The notes: a model not told the origin generated them from the letters alone. Positions 19,544 through 29,017 are shown, counted from the first letter of the stretch. The stretch: 39,511 nt of DNA from Telmatospirillum sp. (GCA_009712185.1 WASQ01000019.1:47713-87223), one strand, 5' to 3'. Numbers and translations: made by a program.

Positions 19544-20236
19544 ATGACCGCGATTCGTCAAGCGTTGTTCGTCCGCCTGCGTCAGGCGGCCGGAGAGGAC
19601 TGGGACGGTTTCGTCGGGCACGAGTTCGTTCGCCGGCTGGGCGACGGAACCCTGCCCGAGGATTGTTTCCGCCATTATCTCAGCCAGGACTATCTGTTTC
19701 TGAAGCAGTTTGCCCGGGCCTACGGGCTCGCGGTTTACAAAAGCGACAGTCTGGAGGACATGCGGCAGGCCGCCGCCGGCATGGCGGGCATCCTCGATGA
19801 GATGGGCCTGCATGTGAAATATTGCCATGACTGGAGCCTGTCCAGCGACGAGATGGCGGTAGTGGCGGAGGCGCCGGCCACCACCGCCTATACCCGTTTT
19901 GTCCTGGATTGCGGCGCGGCGGGGGATCTGCTCGATCTGCATGTGGCCATGGCGCCCGGTGTCATGGGCTATGCGGAGATCGGACGGAGACTGAAGGAGA
20001 AGGCCGGACGGGCCGGCCGTGGCCGGCCCGTGGTGGACAATCCCTATCAGGCCTGGATCGACTCCTATGCCGGGGAGGAGTATCAGTCGCTGGCCGGCGG
20101 CCTGGCGGCGCATCTTGACCATCTGATGGCAGAACGGGGCGGCGCCGGGCGGTTCGACCGGCTGGCCGCGACCTTCCGTCAGGCGGTGCGGCTGGAGATC
20201 GATTTCTGGGCCATGGGCCTTTCGCTGACGCGTTGA
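19544..20236 (+). CDS. TenA family protein (thiaminase II-like), catalytic Cys missing
   Basis: The 230-residue all-helical protein matches the TenA/THI-4 family, which salvages thiamin pyrimidine by hydrolysing aminopyrimidines. The conserved active-site Cys of canonical TenA (LPC-x-W-x-Y) is replaced: the local sequence is [12 protein letters not shown] with Gly139 at the Cys position. The C-terminal acidic residue in RLEIDFW (Glu218) is kept. This resembles the Cys-less TenA_E branch, so activity may differ or rely on Glu. It sits between fdx and mnmA on the same strand, 94 bases after fdx and 7 bases before mnmA. No other thiamin gene is near. Confidence 0.85.
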   Translation: MTAIRQALFVRLRQAAGEDWDGFVGHEFVRRLGDGTLPEDCFRHYLSQDYLFLKQFARAYGLAVYKSDSLEDMRQAAAGMAGILDEMGLHVKYCHDWSLSSDEMAVVAEAPATTAYTRFVLDCGAAGDLLDLHVAMAPGVMGYAEIGRRLKEKAGRAGRGRPVVDNPYQAWIDSYAGEEYQSLAGGLAAHLDHLMAERGGAGRFDRLAATFRQAVRLEIDFWAMGLSLTR

Positions 20237-20243
20237 CCAGGAT

Positions 20244-21455
20244 GTGCATGACCGTTGTTCTGACCGTACCGGAGGGGACTCCGTCGCTCCGCCGATGCCT
20301 GTGGCCGGTGGTGAGGCGCTGATGGCCGGCCGCATTGTCGTTGCCATGTCGGGCGGCGTGGATTCGTCCGCCACCGCCGCCTTGTTGCAGGAACAGGGCT
20401 GGGAGGGCGTGGGCGTCACCATGCAGCTTTACGACCACGGCTGTGCCGTCGGCCGGCCCGGAAGCTGCTGTGCCGGCAAGGACATCCTCGATGCCCGCCG
20501 GGTCGCCGACTGTCTTGGCATTCCCCATTATGTGGTGAATTACGAGGACACCTTCCGCGCCGACGTGATCGAGCGCTTTGCCGATTCCTACGCGGCGGGG
20601 GAAACGCCGATTCCCTGCGTTTTGTGCAATCAGACCGTGAAGTTCCGCGATCTGGTGGCGGTGGCGAAGGACCTGGGGGCGGAAGCCCTGGCGACCGGTC
20701 ATTATGTCCGGCGCGAGGACGGGCCGGACGGCGCCCGCATGCTGCGCGGCGCCGATCATGGCCGCGACCAGAGCTATTTCCTGTTCGCGACGACACGGGA
20801 ACAACTTCGGTTCCTGCGCTTTCCCCTGGGCGGCATGACCTCGAAGGACGAAACCCGGGCCATTGCCCGCCGGTTCAATCTGCCGGTGGCGGTGAAGCCC
20901 GACAGTCAGGACATCTGTTTCGTGCCGGACGGCGACTATGCCGGACTGGTGGGCCGGATGCGTCCCGGCGCGGTGGAGCCCGGCGACATCGTGCATGTGG
21001 ATGGCCGCGTGCTGGGACGGCATCAGGGCGTGATTCATTACACGGTGGGCCAGCGCAAGGGTCTGGGACTGGGGGGCGGGCCGCCGCTCTTTGTCGTGCG
21101 CCTGGACGCGCCCTCCCGCCGGGTGATCGTCGGCCCCAGGGAGGCTCTGGGCCGCCATCGCATCCGCCTCCGGGATGTCAACTGGCTGGGCGACCCCGCG
21201 ATATCGGACGGACCATCCCTGCCGGAATCGCGGCGCGGTCCGCCGCCGGAACCGGTCCAGGTCGACGTCAAGATCCGCTCAACCCGCGAGCCCGTTCCCG
21301 CCCTTCTGTCGTTGCGGGATGGCGCCGCGGCCGAGGTGACCTTCCTCCAGCCGGAGGAGGGCGTGGCGCCCGGACAGGCTTGCGTGTTCTACGATGGCGA
21401 ACGCGTCCTGGGCGGCGGATGGATCGAACGCGGAGAATCCGAAAACCTGCCTTGA
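20244..21455 (+). CDS. mnmA: tRNA-specific 2-thiouridylase MnmA
   Basis: ATP-dependent enzyme that installs 2-thiouridine at the wobble base U34 of Lys, Glu and Gln tRNAs using persulfide sulfur that starts at IscS. The PP-loop SGGVDSS is at about residues 36-42; the catalytic Cys pair is Cys128 ([11 protein letters not shown]) and Cys225 ([13 protein letters not shown]). The first ATG at 20244 gives 403 residues; ATGs at 20295 and 20322 are alternative starts that keep the whole PP-loop. The N-terminus before [12 protein letters not shown] is not conserved. Closing the sulfur-transfer run, it makes a coherent neighbourhood with the two desulfurases. Confidence 0.95.
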   Translation: MHDRCSDRTGGDSVAPPMPVAGGEALMAGRIVVAMSGGVDSSATAALLQEQGWEGVGVTMQLYDHGCAVGRPGSCCAGKDILDARRVADCLGIPHYVVNYEDTFRADVIERFADSYAAGETPIPCVLCNQTVKFRDLVAVAKDLGAEALATGHYVRREDGPDGARMLRGADHGRDQSYFLFATTREQLRFLRFPLGGMTSKDETRAIARRFNLPVAVKPDSQDICFVPDGDYAGLVGRMRPGAVEPGDIVHVDGRVLGRHQGVIHYTVGQRKGLGLGGGPPLFVVRLDAPSRRVIVGPREALGRHRIRLRDVNWLGDPAISDGPSLPESRRGPPPEPVQVDVKIRSTREPVPALLSLRDGAAAEVTFLQPEEGVAPGQACVFYDGERVLGGGWIERGESENLP

Positions 21456-21497
21456 CTTCCCCGCCCCAACTGGCTAAAAAGCGGCCTCCAAGCTTAT

Positions 21498-21574
21498 GGC
21501 GGAGTAGCTCAGCTGGTTAGAGCAGCGGAATCATAATCCGCGTGTCGGGGGTTCAAGTCCCTCCTCCGCTACCA
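21498..21574 (+). tRNA. tRNA-Met (CAT), elongator type
   Basis: A 77-base cloverleaf with encoded CCA. Acceptor stem GGCGGAG pairs with CTCCGCT (G1-U72 wobble), D-arm GCTC..GAGC, anticodon stem GCGGA/TCCGC enclosing loop ATCATAA with anticodon CAT, and T-arm GGGGG-TTCAAGT-CCCTC. The sequence is of the alphaproteobacterial elongator Met type rather than initiator. CAT could also mean tRNA-Ile2 (lysidine), but the body sequence favours Met. It marks the left edge of the accessory region. Confidence 0.93.
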
Positions 21575-21582
21575 ATCTTTTC

Positions 21583-21620
21583 AAGGGGTTGTCGATTAAA
21601 TCGGTCGACAACCCTTTTGT
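21583..21620 (+). terminator. Rho-independent terminator of tRNA-Met
   Basis: A 10-bp perfect stem (gggttgtcga at 21586-21595; complement at 21605-21614), extendable by a few pairs, with a 9-base loop and followed by TTTTGT. It lies 9 bases after the tRNA CCA. Confidence 0.85.
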
Positions 21621-22323
21621 CTTACTTGGGCGTGTAGCGGATTTGTCCCTAGTCTGTCCCTAGCCCGAACGTGAAGGCCGGTGAGGATTTGTGAAAGTAA
21701 TGATCCTCGGCAAGGTTCACCAACCTCAGGCCCCACTGTCGGTGCCGGTAATGCGCGACCTTCCCAGCCTTACCGATTCCGCCGACAAGAAGACGGTCGG
21801 CAGCGTATTGCCTCTTCCCCGCACCTACTGTGAAGGCCGGGAATCGGGTTACCTGGGTAGGTAACGGTGTGATGGGCCGGATTGTTGGGGGGCAGGGCCG
21901 ATCCCACCCCTATCTGCCCAAGACCACCCCCCTACCGGCACCCCCTCAGACACTTCAAAAATATGTAGGGCAAAAAAAGCCAGCGTATCAGCAGTGTCAC
22001 ATTTCGATTGCCATGAATGGTCGACGGCCGCCATCGCTCGGAGTGATCTGGTCCACCTTTGGGCCAAACGGCCCAAAGCACCATGGAAGTGCTATCCAAG
22101 AAATGCCAGCTGAATTCTCATTTCGCGCTCATAGTGGGCGTCCAGCCAAACTAGGCCAGTTCTCGAAAGCGAATGTGAATGTCGGCGACGTTCTGCCGAT
22201 GGCCGCAGTGGGCAGACGCAGAAGGAATGAACGGCAGACTCTCAGAGGATAGCCAATCGAGTTCACGCAGACGGTTGTAATTTTGATCTGTTTTATGCGC
22301 TCCATTAGCTTCAAAATGCTGCC
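21621..22323. other. Island junction next to tRNA, no supported gene
   Basis: About 700 bases without a convincing gene. An 11-base tandem repeat (tgtccctagtc, 21644-21654 and 21655-21665, 10 of 11 identical) lies just beyond the tRNA terminator. On the minus strand a frame without stops ends at TAG 21662-21664 (tail ...FGLGTD) and runs up past 21840 but shows no start codon. It may be a decayed gene end, possibly an integrase or neighbour, but I cannot identify it. A plus-strand open frame at 21830-22252 has no recognisable features. Composition shifts toward lower GC through this stretch. Confidence 0.4.
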
Positions 22324-24198
22324 ATGGGGCCGAATAAAAGCAAGGTGCGGAATAGACCACCAGGCGAAGGCGAACGCGCCGCCCGGCGTGGTTATGTCCA
22401 TCAGGATCGCTCTTCGGCGCGGCTGATTTATGAAGCGCTAGCAAATCGAACCCTGATGTGGGTGGGATTGGCGGATCGAGCCGCGGGCGTCGCCGATGAC
22501 TTCGTGCTCGGCTTGGATAACGTTGTCGTTGCTCACCAATTCAAGCGATCGCTGCGGCCAGCAGCTATTGGGCTAACTGCATTGCTGCTCGGTGAAGGAT
22601 GCGCAATCGCAGAACTCGCGACTGCCTATACCTGTCTGCGGAAGCAGTTTCCGCAATTACGGATGCGACTGCGTTATCTGACCAATGATTTTCCATCCAA
22701 GAATGATCGGCTGATCAAAGGGGACAGGCATTCCAATACCGCAGAGTTGATTGCAGAGTGCGAGGCGCATCCGCGGCGTACTCTTGCGGAGTGGCGCGCC
22801 ACGCGGTGGAAGCCGGTCATCAATGAACTGGCGCAGCGATCACGCCTCAGCGACTCCGATTTCGAATCCTTTTGGATGAATTTTGACCTAGTCGTCGGAC
22901 CACGAGCGGTTCCCGCATTCGATCTCAGCGAGGACAAAAGCAAGCAGGATCAGATCGAGGGTCTAGCCAGAGCGCTATCGACATTGGTGGCCGACAACAG
23001 TCAAAAGGATCGTTGGTCTCGTGCCGAACTGCTTGAAGCAGTGGGCTGGCCTGACCGATTTTCCCTGCGCTTCGCGCACACATTCCCTGTAGGTGCCTAC
23101 GTTCAGCGCAACGAGGTTACTGAGGGCAACCTTTCAAAAGCGATTTCTGCATATAGCAGCGGCTACCTCAGTTTGGTCGGGCCGCCTGGCGCAGGCAAGT
23201 CGACATTACTTCAGCGGGCGATTCGAGATCAACCCCACCTTCGTGTCGTCCGCTACCTGGCATTCGTTCCCGGCACCGCGCAAGGGCAAGGTCGTGGAGA
23301 GGCCGACAGCTTTTATGATGATGTGAACTGCCAACTGGCTTCTGCAAATTTGGAATTGCTCCGCCTGAAGGACGACTCGACCTGGGCGCGGCAACAACAG
23401 TTTGAGCACTTGCTCGCACGCGCCAGCGAGCGCCACGTCTTGGATGGTACCCGCTACATCATCGTCGTCGACGGGCTCGACCACATTTCGCGAGAGGAAC
23501 ATCCGGATCGTTCCTTGCTTGCGGCGCTACCGTTGCCGCAGGCCGTACCAGACGGTGTGCTTTTCTTGCTCGGGACGCAACGCCTGGATCTCGAAGACAT
23601 GCCTACAGCTGTTCAGCAACAGGCAGTTGAGGACGGCCGAAGGATCGACATCGCGCCTCTGTCAGAGCTGGCGGTCGCGTCGATGGCGGAGACACTTGGA
23701 CTCCCAGTTGAGGTTGACCGGCAAAAGCTCTATGACGTGACCAGTGGTCATCCTTTGGTCACCCGCTATCTGATCGAAAAACTCATCGTCGTGGAGGCAA
23801 GCGAACGGCAATCGCTTCTGAACGGTGAATTGGGTTTTGGGGGCGATCTACAGTCCGTCTACGACGCGGCATGGCGAAGTGTAGAGCAAGCGCGCGACTG
23901 TACCGCAGTGAAACAAGTTCTTGCCCTTATAGCTCGCGTCCAGGGCGCGATCGAGCCTGAGTTGCTTGCTAAGGCGACATCGGACGAAGCAGTTGAATCG
24001 GTGCTACGTGAAGTCGGCTATTTGCTAGATGTCTCCGACGGACGTTGGGCCATGTTTCACAATAGCTTCCGTCTATTCTTACACCAAAAACGCGTTGAGA
24101 GGTTTGGAAAAGCTGACCCGGAATTTGCTCCTCGTGCGCTCTATCGAAAACTCGCAGACCTTACAGCGTTGTCATCGCCTAACAGTCCCCAGCGATAG
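22324..24198 (+). CDS. Avs-like nuclease-STAND NTPase, N-terminal part (cut by in-frame TAG)
   Basis: Residues 1-624 of a roughly 2,016-codon gene. Residues 21-130 resemble PD-(D/E)XK-type dsDNA nuclease domains of Cap4/DUF4297 style: GYVHQ (23-27), VADDF (57-60), the QxK motif HQFKRS (71-76) and YLTNDFPS (118-125). A STAND-type P-loop NTPase follows: Walker A GPPGAGKST (286-294), Walker B YIIVVDGLDHI (378-388) and LLGTQRLD (415-422). This layout is that of antiviral Avs proteins, which sense phage proteins with a C-terminal repeat domain and activate the nuclease. The product ends at TAG 24196-24198, right where the repeat domain begins. GC is lower than in flanking genes. The ATG at 22324 has no strong ribosome binding site. 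Function is inferred from architecture. Confidence 0.8.
   Translation: MGPNKSKVRNRPPGEGERAARRGYVHQDRSSARLIYEALANRTLMWVGLADRAAGVADDFVLGLDNVVVAHQFKRSLRPAAIGLTALLLGEGCAIAELATAYTCLRKQFPQLRMRLRYLTNDFPSKNDRLIKGDRHSNTAELIAECEAHPRRTLAEWRATRWKPVINELAQRSRLSDSDFESFWMNFDLVVGPRAVPAFDLSEDKSKQDQIEGLARALSTLVADNSQKDRWSRAELLEAVGWPDRFSLRFAHTFPVGAYVQRNEVTEGNLSKAISAYSSGYLSLVGPPGAGKSTLLQRAIRDQPHLRVVRYLAFVPGTAQGQGRGEADSFYDDVNCQLASANLELLRLKDDSTWARQQQFEHLLARASERHVLDGTRYIIVVDGLDHISREEHPDRSLLAALPLPQAVPDGVLFLLGTQRLDLEDMPTAVQQQAVEDGRRIDIAPLSELAVASMAETLGLPVEVDRQKLYDVTSGHPLVTRYLIEKLIVVEASERQSLLNGELGFGGDLQSVYDAAWRSVEQARDCTAVKQVLALIARVQGAIEPELLAKATSDEAVESVLREVGYLLDVSDGRWAMFHNSFRLFLHQKRVERFGKADPEFAPRALYRKLADLTALSSPNSPQR
24196..24198 (+). 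other. In-frame amber codon inside the Avs-like gene
   Basis: The codon TAG, in context CGA-TAG-CTG, is the only stop in an otherwise continuous frame from 22324 to 28374. The 24 codons between it and the next possible start (GTG 24271) still read as repeat-like protein (LRFRYLFLANDFDEALATA), so the gene was once continuous. A single G to A change from TGG (Trp) would explain it; that ancestral codon is a guess. Confidence 0.85.
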
Positions 24199-24270
24199 CT
24201 GCGTTTCCGCTATCTATTCCTTGCGAACGATTTTGATGAAGCTCTTGCTACAGCAGATCGCGCCTATTTT

Positions 24271-27200
24271 GTGGGACAATATAACGATTGTCGGCCTTCC
24301 AACGCTGTACGTGGTGATATTGCAGATGCATATCGCGCGTTGAAATCTCGGATGGACGCGGTCAAGCTTTTTGATCTCATGCTCGCGGATGATGAGGTTC
24401 ATCGGCGCGCCGCAACTATGGAGGAAGTTCCTTCCGAGATCGATGCCTACCTTGCAATTGGTGACCTCGATGCAGCATATGCGGCTCTGGCCGATCCCTA
24501 TGAGGATGGGAAGCAGTGGCTAGTCATCGACGCGTTTCTTGACAATGGCCGAATCGAACAGGCACGACAGATCTTCGATCACGAAAATCCGTTTCGTTCA
24601 TCTTCCCATCATGTCCCAGGCGTTTCGGGCACAAAGGGCTTTCTCCCCTGGGCACGTAGGGCGATCCTCTTTCTCGATGACGACCAACTTGAGCGGTACA
24701 TCTCGGAAAGTGTCGACAAACGGGACAGCGGCGACGATGAGGATGCCGTTAATCGAGAGAGTTTCCCACGAAGCATAAAGTTCCAAATTGCCCGAGCGAT
24801 CGCCGGCGGGAGTCTGGACGTGGATCTTGAGAGCGTCACCGCTCGTTGGTCAGTGAATCCAGATGATGTTCCGATGCTCCTGATTGAGGCGGCTGACCGG
24901 GCGTTTGACGAGGGCGAATACGAGAGAGTGCGTAGGTTGGTGGCCCAAGCCGCGGACCATGCAGCAATGATTAAGCTGCATCCCTCGTGGACGCAGGCTG
25001 CGTGCCGCCTAGCGGTGCGGATTGGAGAGCATGATCTTGCCAAGCGGCTTATCATCCATGTGCCGCTTGAAGGCCTGGGTGCCGTTGATAAGGCGAACAG
25101 AATCGAACAGATGGCACCTGCCTGCCATGCACTCGTGTCGGGGATTGTTCTTCGAGCCTCAATAGGCGCACCCATTCCCGAACTCGCCAAACCAGACGAG
25201 CGTTTACTCAAAGGTGCGCAACACTATTTGGTTGCGCTCGCTTCGGCTATCGGCGCTGTTCGTTGCGGAAAGCCACTTGGCGAGGGGGAAATTCAGAGAT
25301 TGTCGTCCGCGACAATCAATTTTCTCGCCGGAGCAAAAATAGGTGAAGGTGACGATTGGTTTACCAGCCATCTTATGCCCCCTATTGCTGAAGTCGTCGG
25401 GGAATCTCTCTTCAAGCTTCTTGAAATGACCCTCATGGACGCGGAGGAAACAGCCCATCTCTGCGACGAACTCATTGTTGGTGATAGGGCGGCGTTTCGC
25501 TGGTGGCCTCAATTCCGCCGTGTGGTTGCGGTTCGAACATTTCACATCAACAAAAATGCTGATGCTGCGCTTTTGCGCCTCGAAGCAGGCCTCGCCGATA
25601 TAAGTGTGTCGAGTCCTGGCGAGGAACTCGAAGAAAGGGCAAAATTCGCAATTGCGATGGCCGAGATCGGTGCAACCGGCAAAGCTCAAACCGTCATGTC
25701 TGAACTGCGCGGGATATCGCTTGGAACGGATCGGCCGGCAAAAAAAGACGGACAATACATATTGTGGGTGGACACGTTAGCCCACGCGAATGCCGTCGAT
25801 TCGACCGGAAGACAAGCAAGAGCGGCCATCGCGTTGCCATTGGTGGATGGGCTCAAGCACAGCGAGGGCAGCAACATGGCTTGGCGAATTGGGCGCCAGG
25901 TTCTATTCGAGGCGGCCGCTTCGGATGCCGCCACTGCCTGGAGCGCAGCTAAATGGGCGGCAGGTACAGGAACATTCGGTTGGGATGGCATCATTGACGC
26001 GACGCTGCGTGGAGTTCTCGCACATGGTTCCAATTTAGCCGAACCAGCGCTCATTGCCTGGTCGTGCTTATCTCTCCCCTGGTACGGAGAGCCGCACGGA
26101 AGCACTACGGAAACGGGCCAGTTCTTGAACGACCTGATCGCGAGGACGGAAAGCAAGCACCTTACGCGCATTGAACAAGCTGCTGTGGAAGCAATCGAAG
26201 TTGTCGCCCAGCCCATCTACAAAGTTGAGCTACTGCGTATCCTTCAAGAGGGGGGCGCAAAGCGGGGTGTCGGGGAGTGTGCGGAGGCCGCAGCGACACG
26301 TTGGGAAATGGACCGATCGCAAGATACCAAGGTTGATCCTGAGAACCGCTCTTACCGGCACGTAATCGACTTTGCTGGCATTTTGAGAGCCATCGCGGAC
26401 GAGCGAGCTTATCGTAAGAACCAGAGTGATGATGCCCCACGAGGTCACACGACCTATAATTTGCGGCGCGAAGCAATCCGGGTGATCTCCTCATCGAATT
26501 GGGCAGAGGTCTCTGCCTTCGCCAAAGAGCAGCCAGACTTTGTCTCTGAACCTGATGTGGCGATGGCCGCAGCGCGAGTTGCCGTCGCCGCAGGATGTAA
26601 GGCGGAAGCACGTACGCTGGTCGCCCATATGGTAGACGAACAATCGGAAGGGTGGAGTTGGTCGGAGGGACGAGGCCGCGTACGTTTCCATGAGATTAGG
26701 CGTTTGTTAGGCGAGCCAGATGCGTTTGTGGCCGCGCAATCGGACTTCATTGATGATATCGCGGCTGCAAAATACGGCGTCTCTGCGACGCTCTGGTCGA
26801 CTGAGCAGATTTTCCCTTTGCTATTCGAACAAGTGCCATGGCCACAGATGTGGGATCGGTTGGCTGCCCAAATTCAGTCGATGCGTGATTATCGACTCGG
26901 CATTCAGATGGCGCCGTTAACCGGAGTAGAAGATGACAGTGGATTAATAGCTGAACTCTTCTGCTGGGCGCTTACTTTTGGTGTTCCCCATCTGCACGAT
27001 CAAGCGGTCCGTGGTGCCGTTGAACTCCTGAACCGCGGCTATCAGGCGATTTTCATCGGGATTATCGAACGCCTGCTCGAAAGGGGCCCAGAACCTACCA
27101 TATTGGGCATGGAATTACTTCTTCAGGCCATCAACAACCACGATGTTGCCGATCACTTTGAGGATCGGTTGGCGCTGCTTGCTGAGGACGCTGATATTGG

Positions 27201-28374
27201 GGTTTCAGCGGCAGCTACCTTCCTGGCTGAACGATGGCACAATCCAGTTATGCTTGAACAGCGCGAGCTACCCCAATTCTACCAGCTTCATCTACCTGAT
27301 CTTGTGGTGGTGCGAGGCCATGTTGCTTCAGACCAACGAACGCGCGGAATGGTAATTGAGGATGCGTTGGGTTGGACCGAGGCATGGATGAGTTTGGTCG
27401 AGCACTTGGCACGCGCGTCCGATGTCTCGATCGAGCATATTCGCAGGCGCGTGGGGCAACTCATTCTTTCTTGGGGCGGCGTGGCTCAGTTCGGCCATGC
27501 GGGATCCAAGCGTCTCGAGGCCGAACTCAAATTGGTCGAGTTAAAGATGGCGTACCGCCGCCCTCAGACAGAAGCTTCTCTCCGTGCGCTTCGCCATGTC
27601 ACTTGCGAGCTTTGGCGAGCGGGTCGCATAGGCTTTCAGGACTTTCGCATTCTGTTACACAAGTTGCGGGTTGACCCTGACCTGCCACTGCTACCCAACC
27701 CGGAACCGCGCCCAAGCTGTGTGCTCATTCCTGCGGTGCCGCGGATGATGTGGGGCGACGATCAATTGAAGTGGCTTGACGCCGTTGCGGATGATGTCAG
27801 TTCTGCGGATGACGACGAGGCGAGAGTACTCGCCGAATGGCAAGTCGCGACATCGCGAGAAATCCGTGTCACAGCCTCAATTGAGCGGTGGCGAGCCATA
27901 AACGACACGGCTTCCCAGCCATCGAGCGTGGCGGATTTTCTAGACGGTTTGCCCCGGGTCAGGCACATTTCTTCCACTATACCCTTGTACAAAAAGGACG
28001 AGATCCATCCTTCGCGTACTGCGGTCTTTGACCCCCATATGCTTCAGGGGCACCCCATCAGCTTGCTCGTGATGTGTCCTTTGACGGCCGCGCAGCTTGG
28101 TTGGTCTAGAGATAAAAGGGCGGTGCATATTTACCGCGACGGCTCCGGCCGAGAAATGGCATGGACCCAATTGTGGCGAGAGGGGTTGCCGCAACCGGTC
28201 GACAAAGATGAACGGCGTGCTGAGGGACAGAGGGTTATTCTGTCGGAGCAAGGATACCGCCAATTCGAGAAGATGTTCGGCCCAATCCGACGGACGACTT
28301 TGGCGTGGCGCAGGGTTGAGGCGTCAGAAGGGGATGGGCGGCCAGGCCGGCGGTTTGCGACAAACGTGAATTAA
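24271..28374 (+). CDS. Avs-like protein, C-terminal sensor part (downstream of the amber codon)
   Basis: About 1,367 residues in the same frame as the nuclease-NTPase half. It is rich in helix-pair repeats of TPR-like character, for example DAVKLFDLMLADDEVHRRAA, LAIGDLDAAYAALADPYEDG and VLDNG-type turns, running across most of its length, then a less repetitive C-terminus. In Avs proteins this region recognises phage terminase or portal proteins; that role here is inference and no target can be read from the sequence. The GTG at 24271 has no clear ribosome binding site, so independent translation is doubtful. It ends 3 bases before the next gene, which implies a bicistronic unit. Confidence 0.75.
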   Translation: MGQYNDCRPSNAVRGDIADAYRALKSRMDAVKLFDLMLADDEVHRRAATMEEVPSEIDAYLAIGDLDAAYAALADPYEDGKQWLVIDAFLDNGRIEQARQIFDHENPFRSSSHHVPGVSGTKGFLPWARRAILFLDDDQLERYISESVDKRDSGDDEDAVNRESFPRSIKFQIARAIAGGSLDVDLESVTARWSVNPDDVPMLLIEAADRAFDEGEYERVRRLVAQAADHAAMIKLHPSWTQAACRLAVRIGEHDLAKRLIIHVPLEGLGAVDKANRIEQMAPACHALVSGIVLRASIGAPIPELAKPDERLLKGAQHYLVALASAIGAVRCGKPLGEGEIQRLSSATINFLAGAKIGEGDDWFTSHLMPPIAEVVGESLFKLLEMTLMDAEETAHLCDELIVGDRAAFRWWPQFRRVVAVRTFHINKNADAALLRLEAGLADISVSSPGEELEERAKFAIAMAEIGATGKAQTVMSELRGISLGTDRPAKKDGQYILWVDTLAHANAVDSTGRQARAAIALPLVDGLKHSEGSNMAWRIGRQVLFEAAASDAATAWSAAKWAAGTGTFGWDGIIDATLRGVLAHGSNLAEPALIAWSCLSLPWYGEPHGSTTETGQFLNDLIARTESKHLTRIEQAAVEAIEVVAQPIYKVELLRILQEGGAKRGVGECAEAAATRWEMDRSQDTKVDPENRSYRHVIDFAGILRAIADERAYRKNQSDDAPRGHTTYNLRREAIRVISSSNWAEVSAFAKEQPDFVSEPDVAMAAARVAVAAGCKAEARTLVAHMVDEQSEGWSWSEGRGRVRFHEIRRLLGEPDAFVAAQSDFIDDIAAAKYGVSATLWSTEQIFPLLFEQVPWPQMWDRLAAQIQSMRDYRLGIQMAPLTGVEDDSGLIAELFCWALTFGVPHLHDQAVRGAVELLNRGYQAIFIGIIERLLERGPEPTILGMELLLQAINNHDVADHFEDRLALLAEDADIGVSAAATFLAERWHNPVMLEQRELPQFYQLHLPDLVVVRGHVASDQRTRGMVIEDALGWTEAWMSLVEHLARASDVSIEHIRRRVGQLILSWGGVAQFGHAGSKRLEAELKLVELKMAYRRPQTEASLRALRHVTCELWRAGRIGFQDFRILLHKLRVDPDLPLLPNPEPRPSCVLIPAVPRMMWGDDQLKWLDAVADDVSSADDDEARVLAEWQVATSREIRVTASIERWRAINDTASQPSSVADFLDGLPRVRHISSTIPLYKKDEIHPSRTAVFDPHMLQGHPISLLVMCPLTAAQLGWSRDKRAVHIYRDGSGREMAWTQLWREGLPQPVDKDERRAEGQRVILSEQGYRQFEKMFGPIRRTTLAWRRVEASEGDGRPGRRFATNVN

Positions 28375-28377
28375 AAT

Positions 28378-28992
28378 TTGGATATGGAAGAGCTTCAAGC
28401 CATAACAAAAAAATATCATCCTGAGTATATTCGGGATGGTCTGACTTGTCTGGAAAGTATCAACCAGTTTGCCTTAGTCTTCTACAAAGATGTGGCAGAA
28501 ATATATGACTGCCTGACGCGCCTGAGGAATGTCGAGCGCAATCCCATCGGCTTTTCAATGGATGATGCGCCCGTTCTTGGTCTTCTGGTTCGTATCTGGA
28601 AGTTGCTGAAGGAAATAATAAAATATTACGAGCAAAGCAATACCGAGATAATTGGCATTCTTGAGCGGCCGTTAATCGAAGCCTCTACCGTAGCGACATA
28701 TTTGCTGACCAGCGCACCCGAAGTCATGGGTGACTACCGAAAATGCTCATACAAGGACCGTTTGCGTATCTTACGAGACCTAGAAAGCGGCTCGCCTTTT
28801 TTCAATACAAAGGCAGGTCAGCGCTTGCTCAAATCTGTCCGCGAGAAACTGGATTTCGAAGGCTTGACGCAGCATGATTTTGGCGAGCAAAAGAAAAATC
28901 GATGGAAAGTTCAGGGCAAGAGTTTCTACGAAATTTTTGCAGAGGTGGAGCATGCCAACCTTTATGCCTCTACTTACGGTATGATGTCGGAA
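28378..28992 (+). pseudogene. DUF5677-like protein, 5' part (interrupted by IS)
   Basis: The first 205 codons (TTG 28378 or ATG 28384) of a gene cut by the IS1595-family element. Helical sequence with LIEASTVATYLLTSAPEVM and EVEHANLYASTYGMMSE resembles DUF5677 proteins, a family of unknown function. That family call is from memory and moderate. The frame runs into the IS and stops after another 12 codons at 29029-29031. Joining this part to 30304-30561 after removing one target-duplication copy gives an uninterrupted 290-residue protein. It starts 3-9 bases after the Avs-like gene, so the two were co-transcribed. Confidence 0.75.
28985..28992. repeat. Target site duplication, left copy
   Basis: tgtcggaa directly before the left end of the IS; identical to 30296-30303. 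Eight base pairs is the duplication length typical of the IS1595 family. Confidence 0.92.
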
Positions 28993-29017
28993 GTGGCTTA
29001 TCCCCCTGGCTCCGGTG
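28993..29017 (+). repeat. IS terminal inverted repeat, left
   Basis: Begins GTGGCTTATCCCC; the 13 outermost bases match the right end perfectly, and inner similarity extends to TCCGGTG with a one-base offset. Confidence 0.85.

Noticed and set aside
21830-22252. 140-codon plus-strand frame next to the tRNA
   Set aside because: Low-complexity, no motif or clear ribosome binding site, and it overlaps equally open minus-strand frames; treated as non-coding junction.
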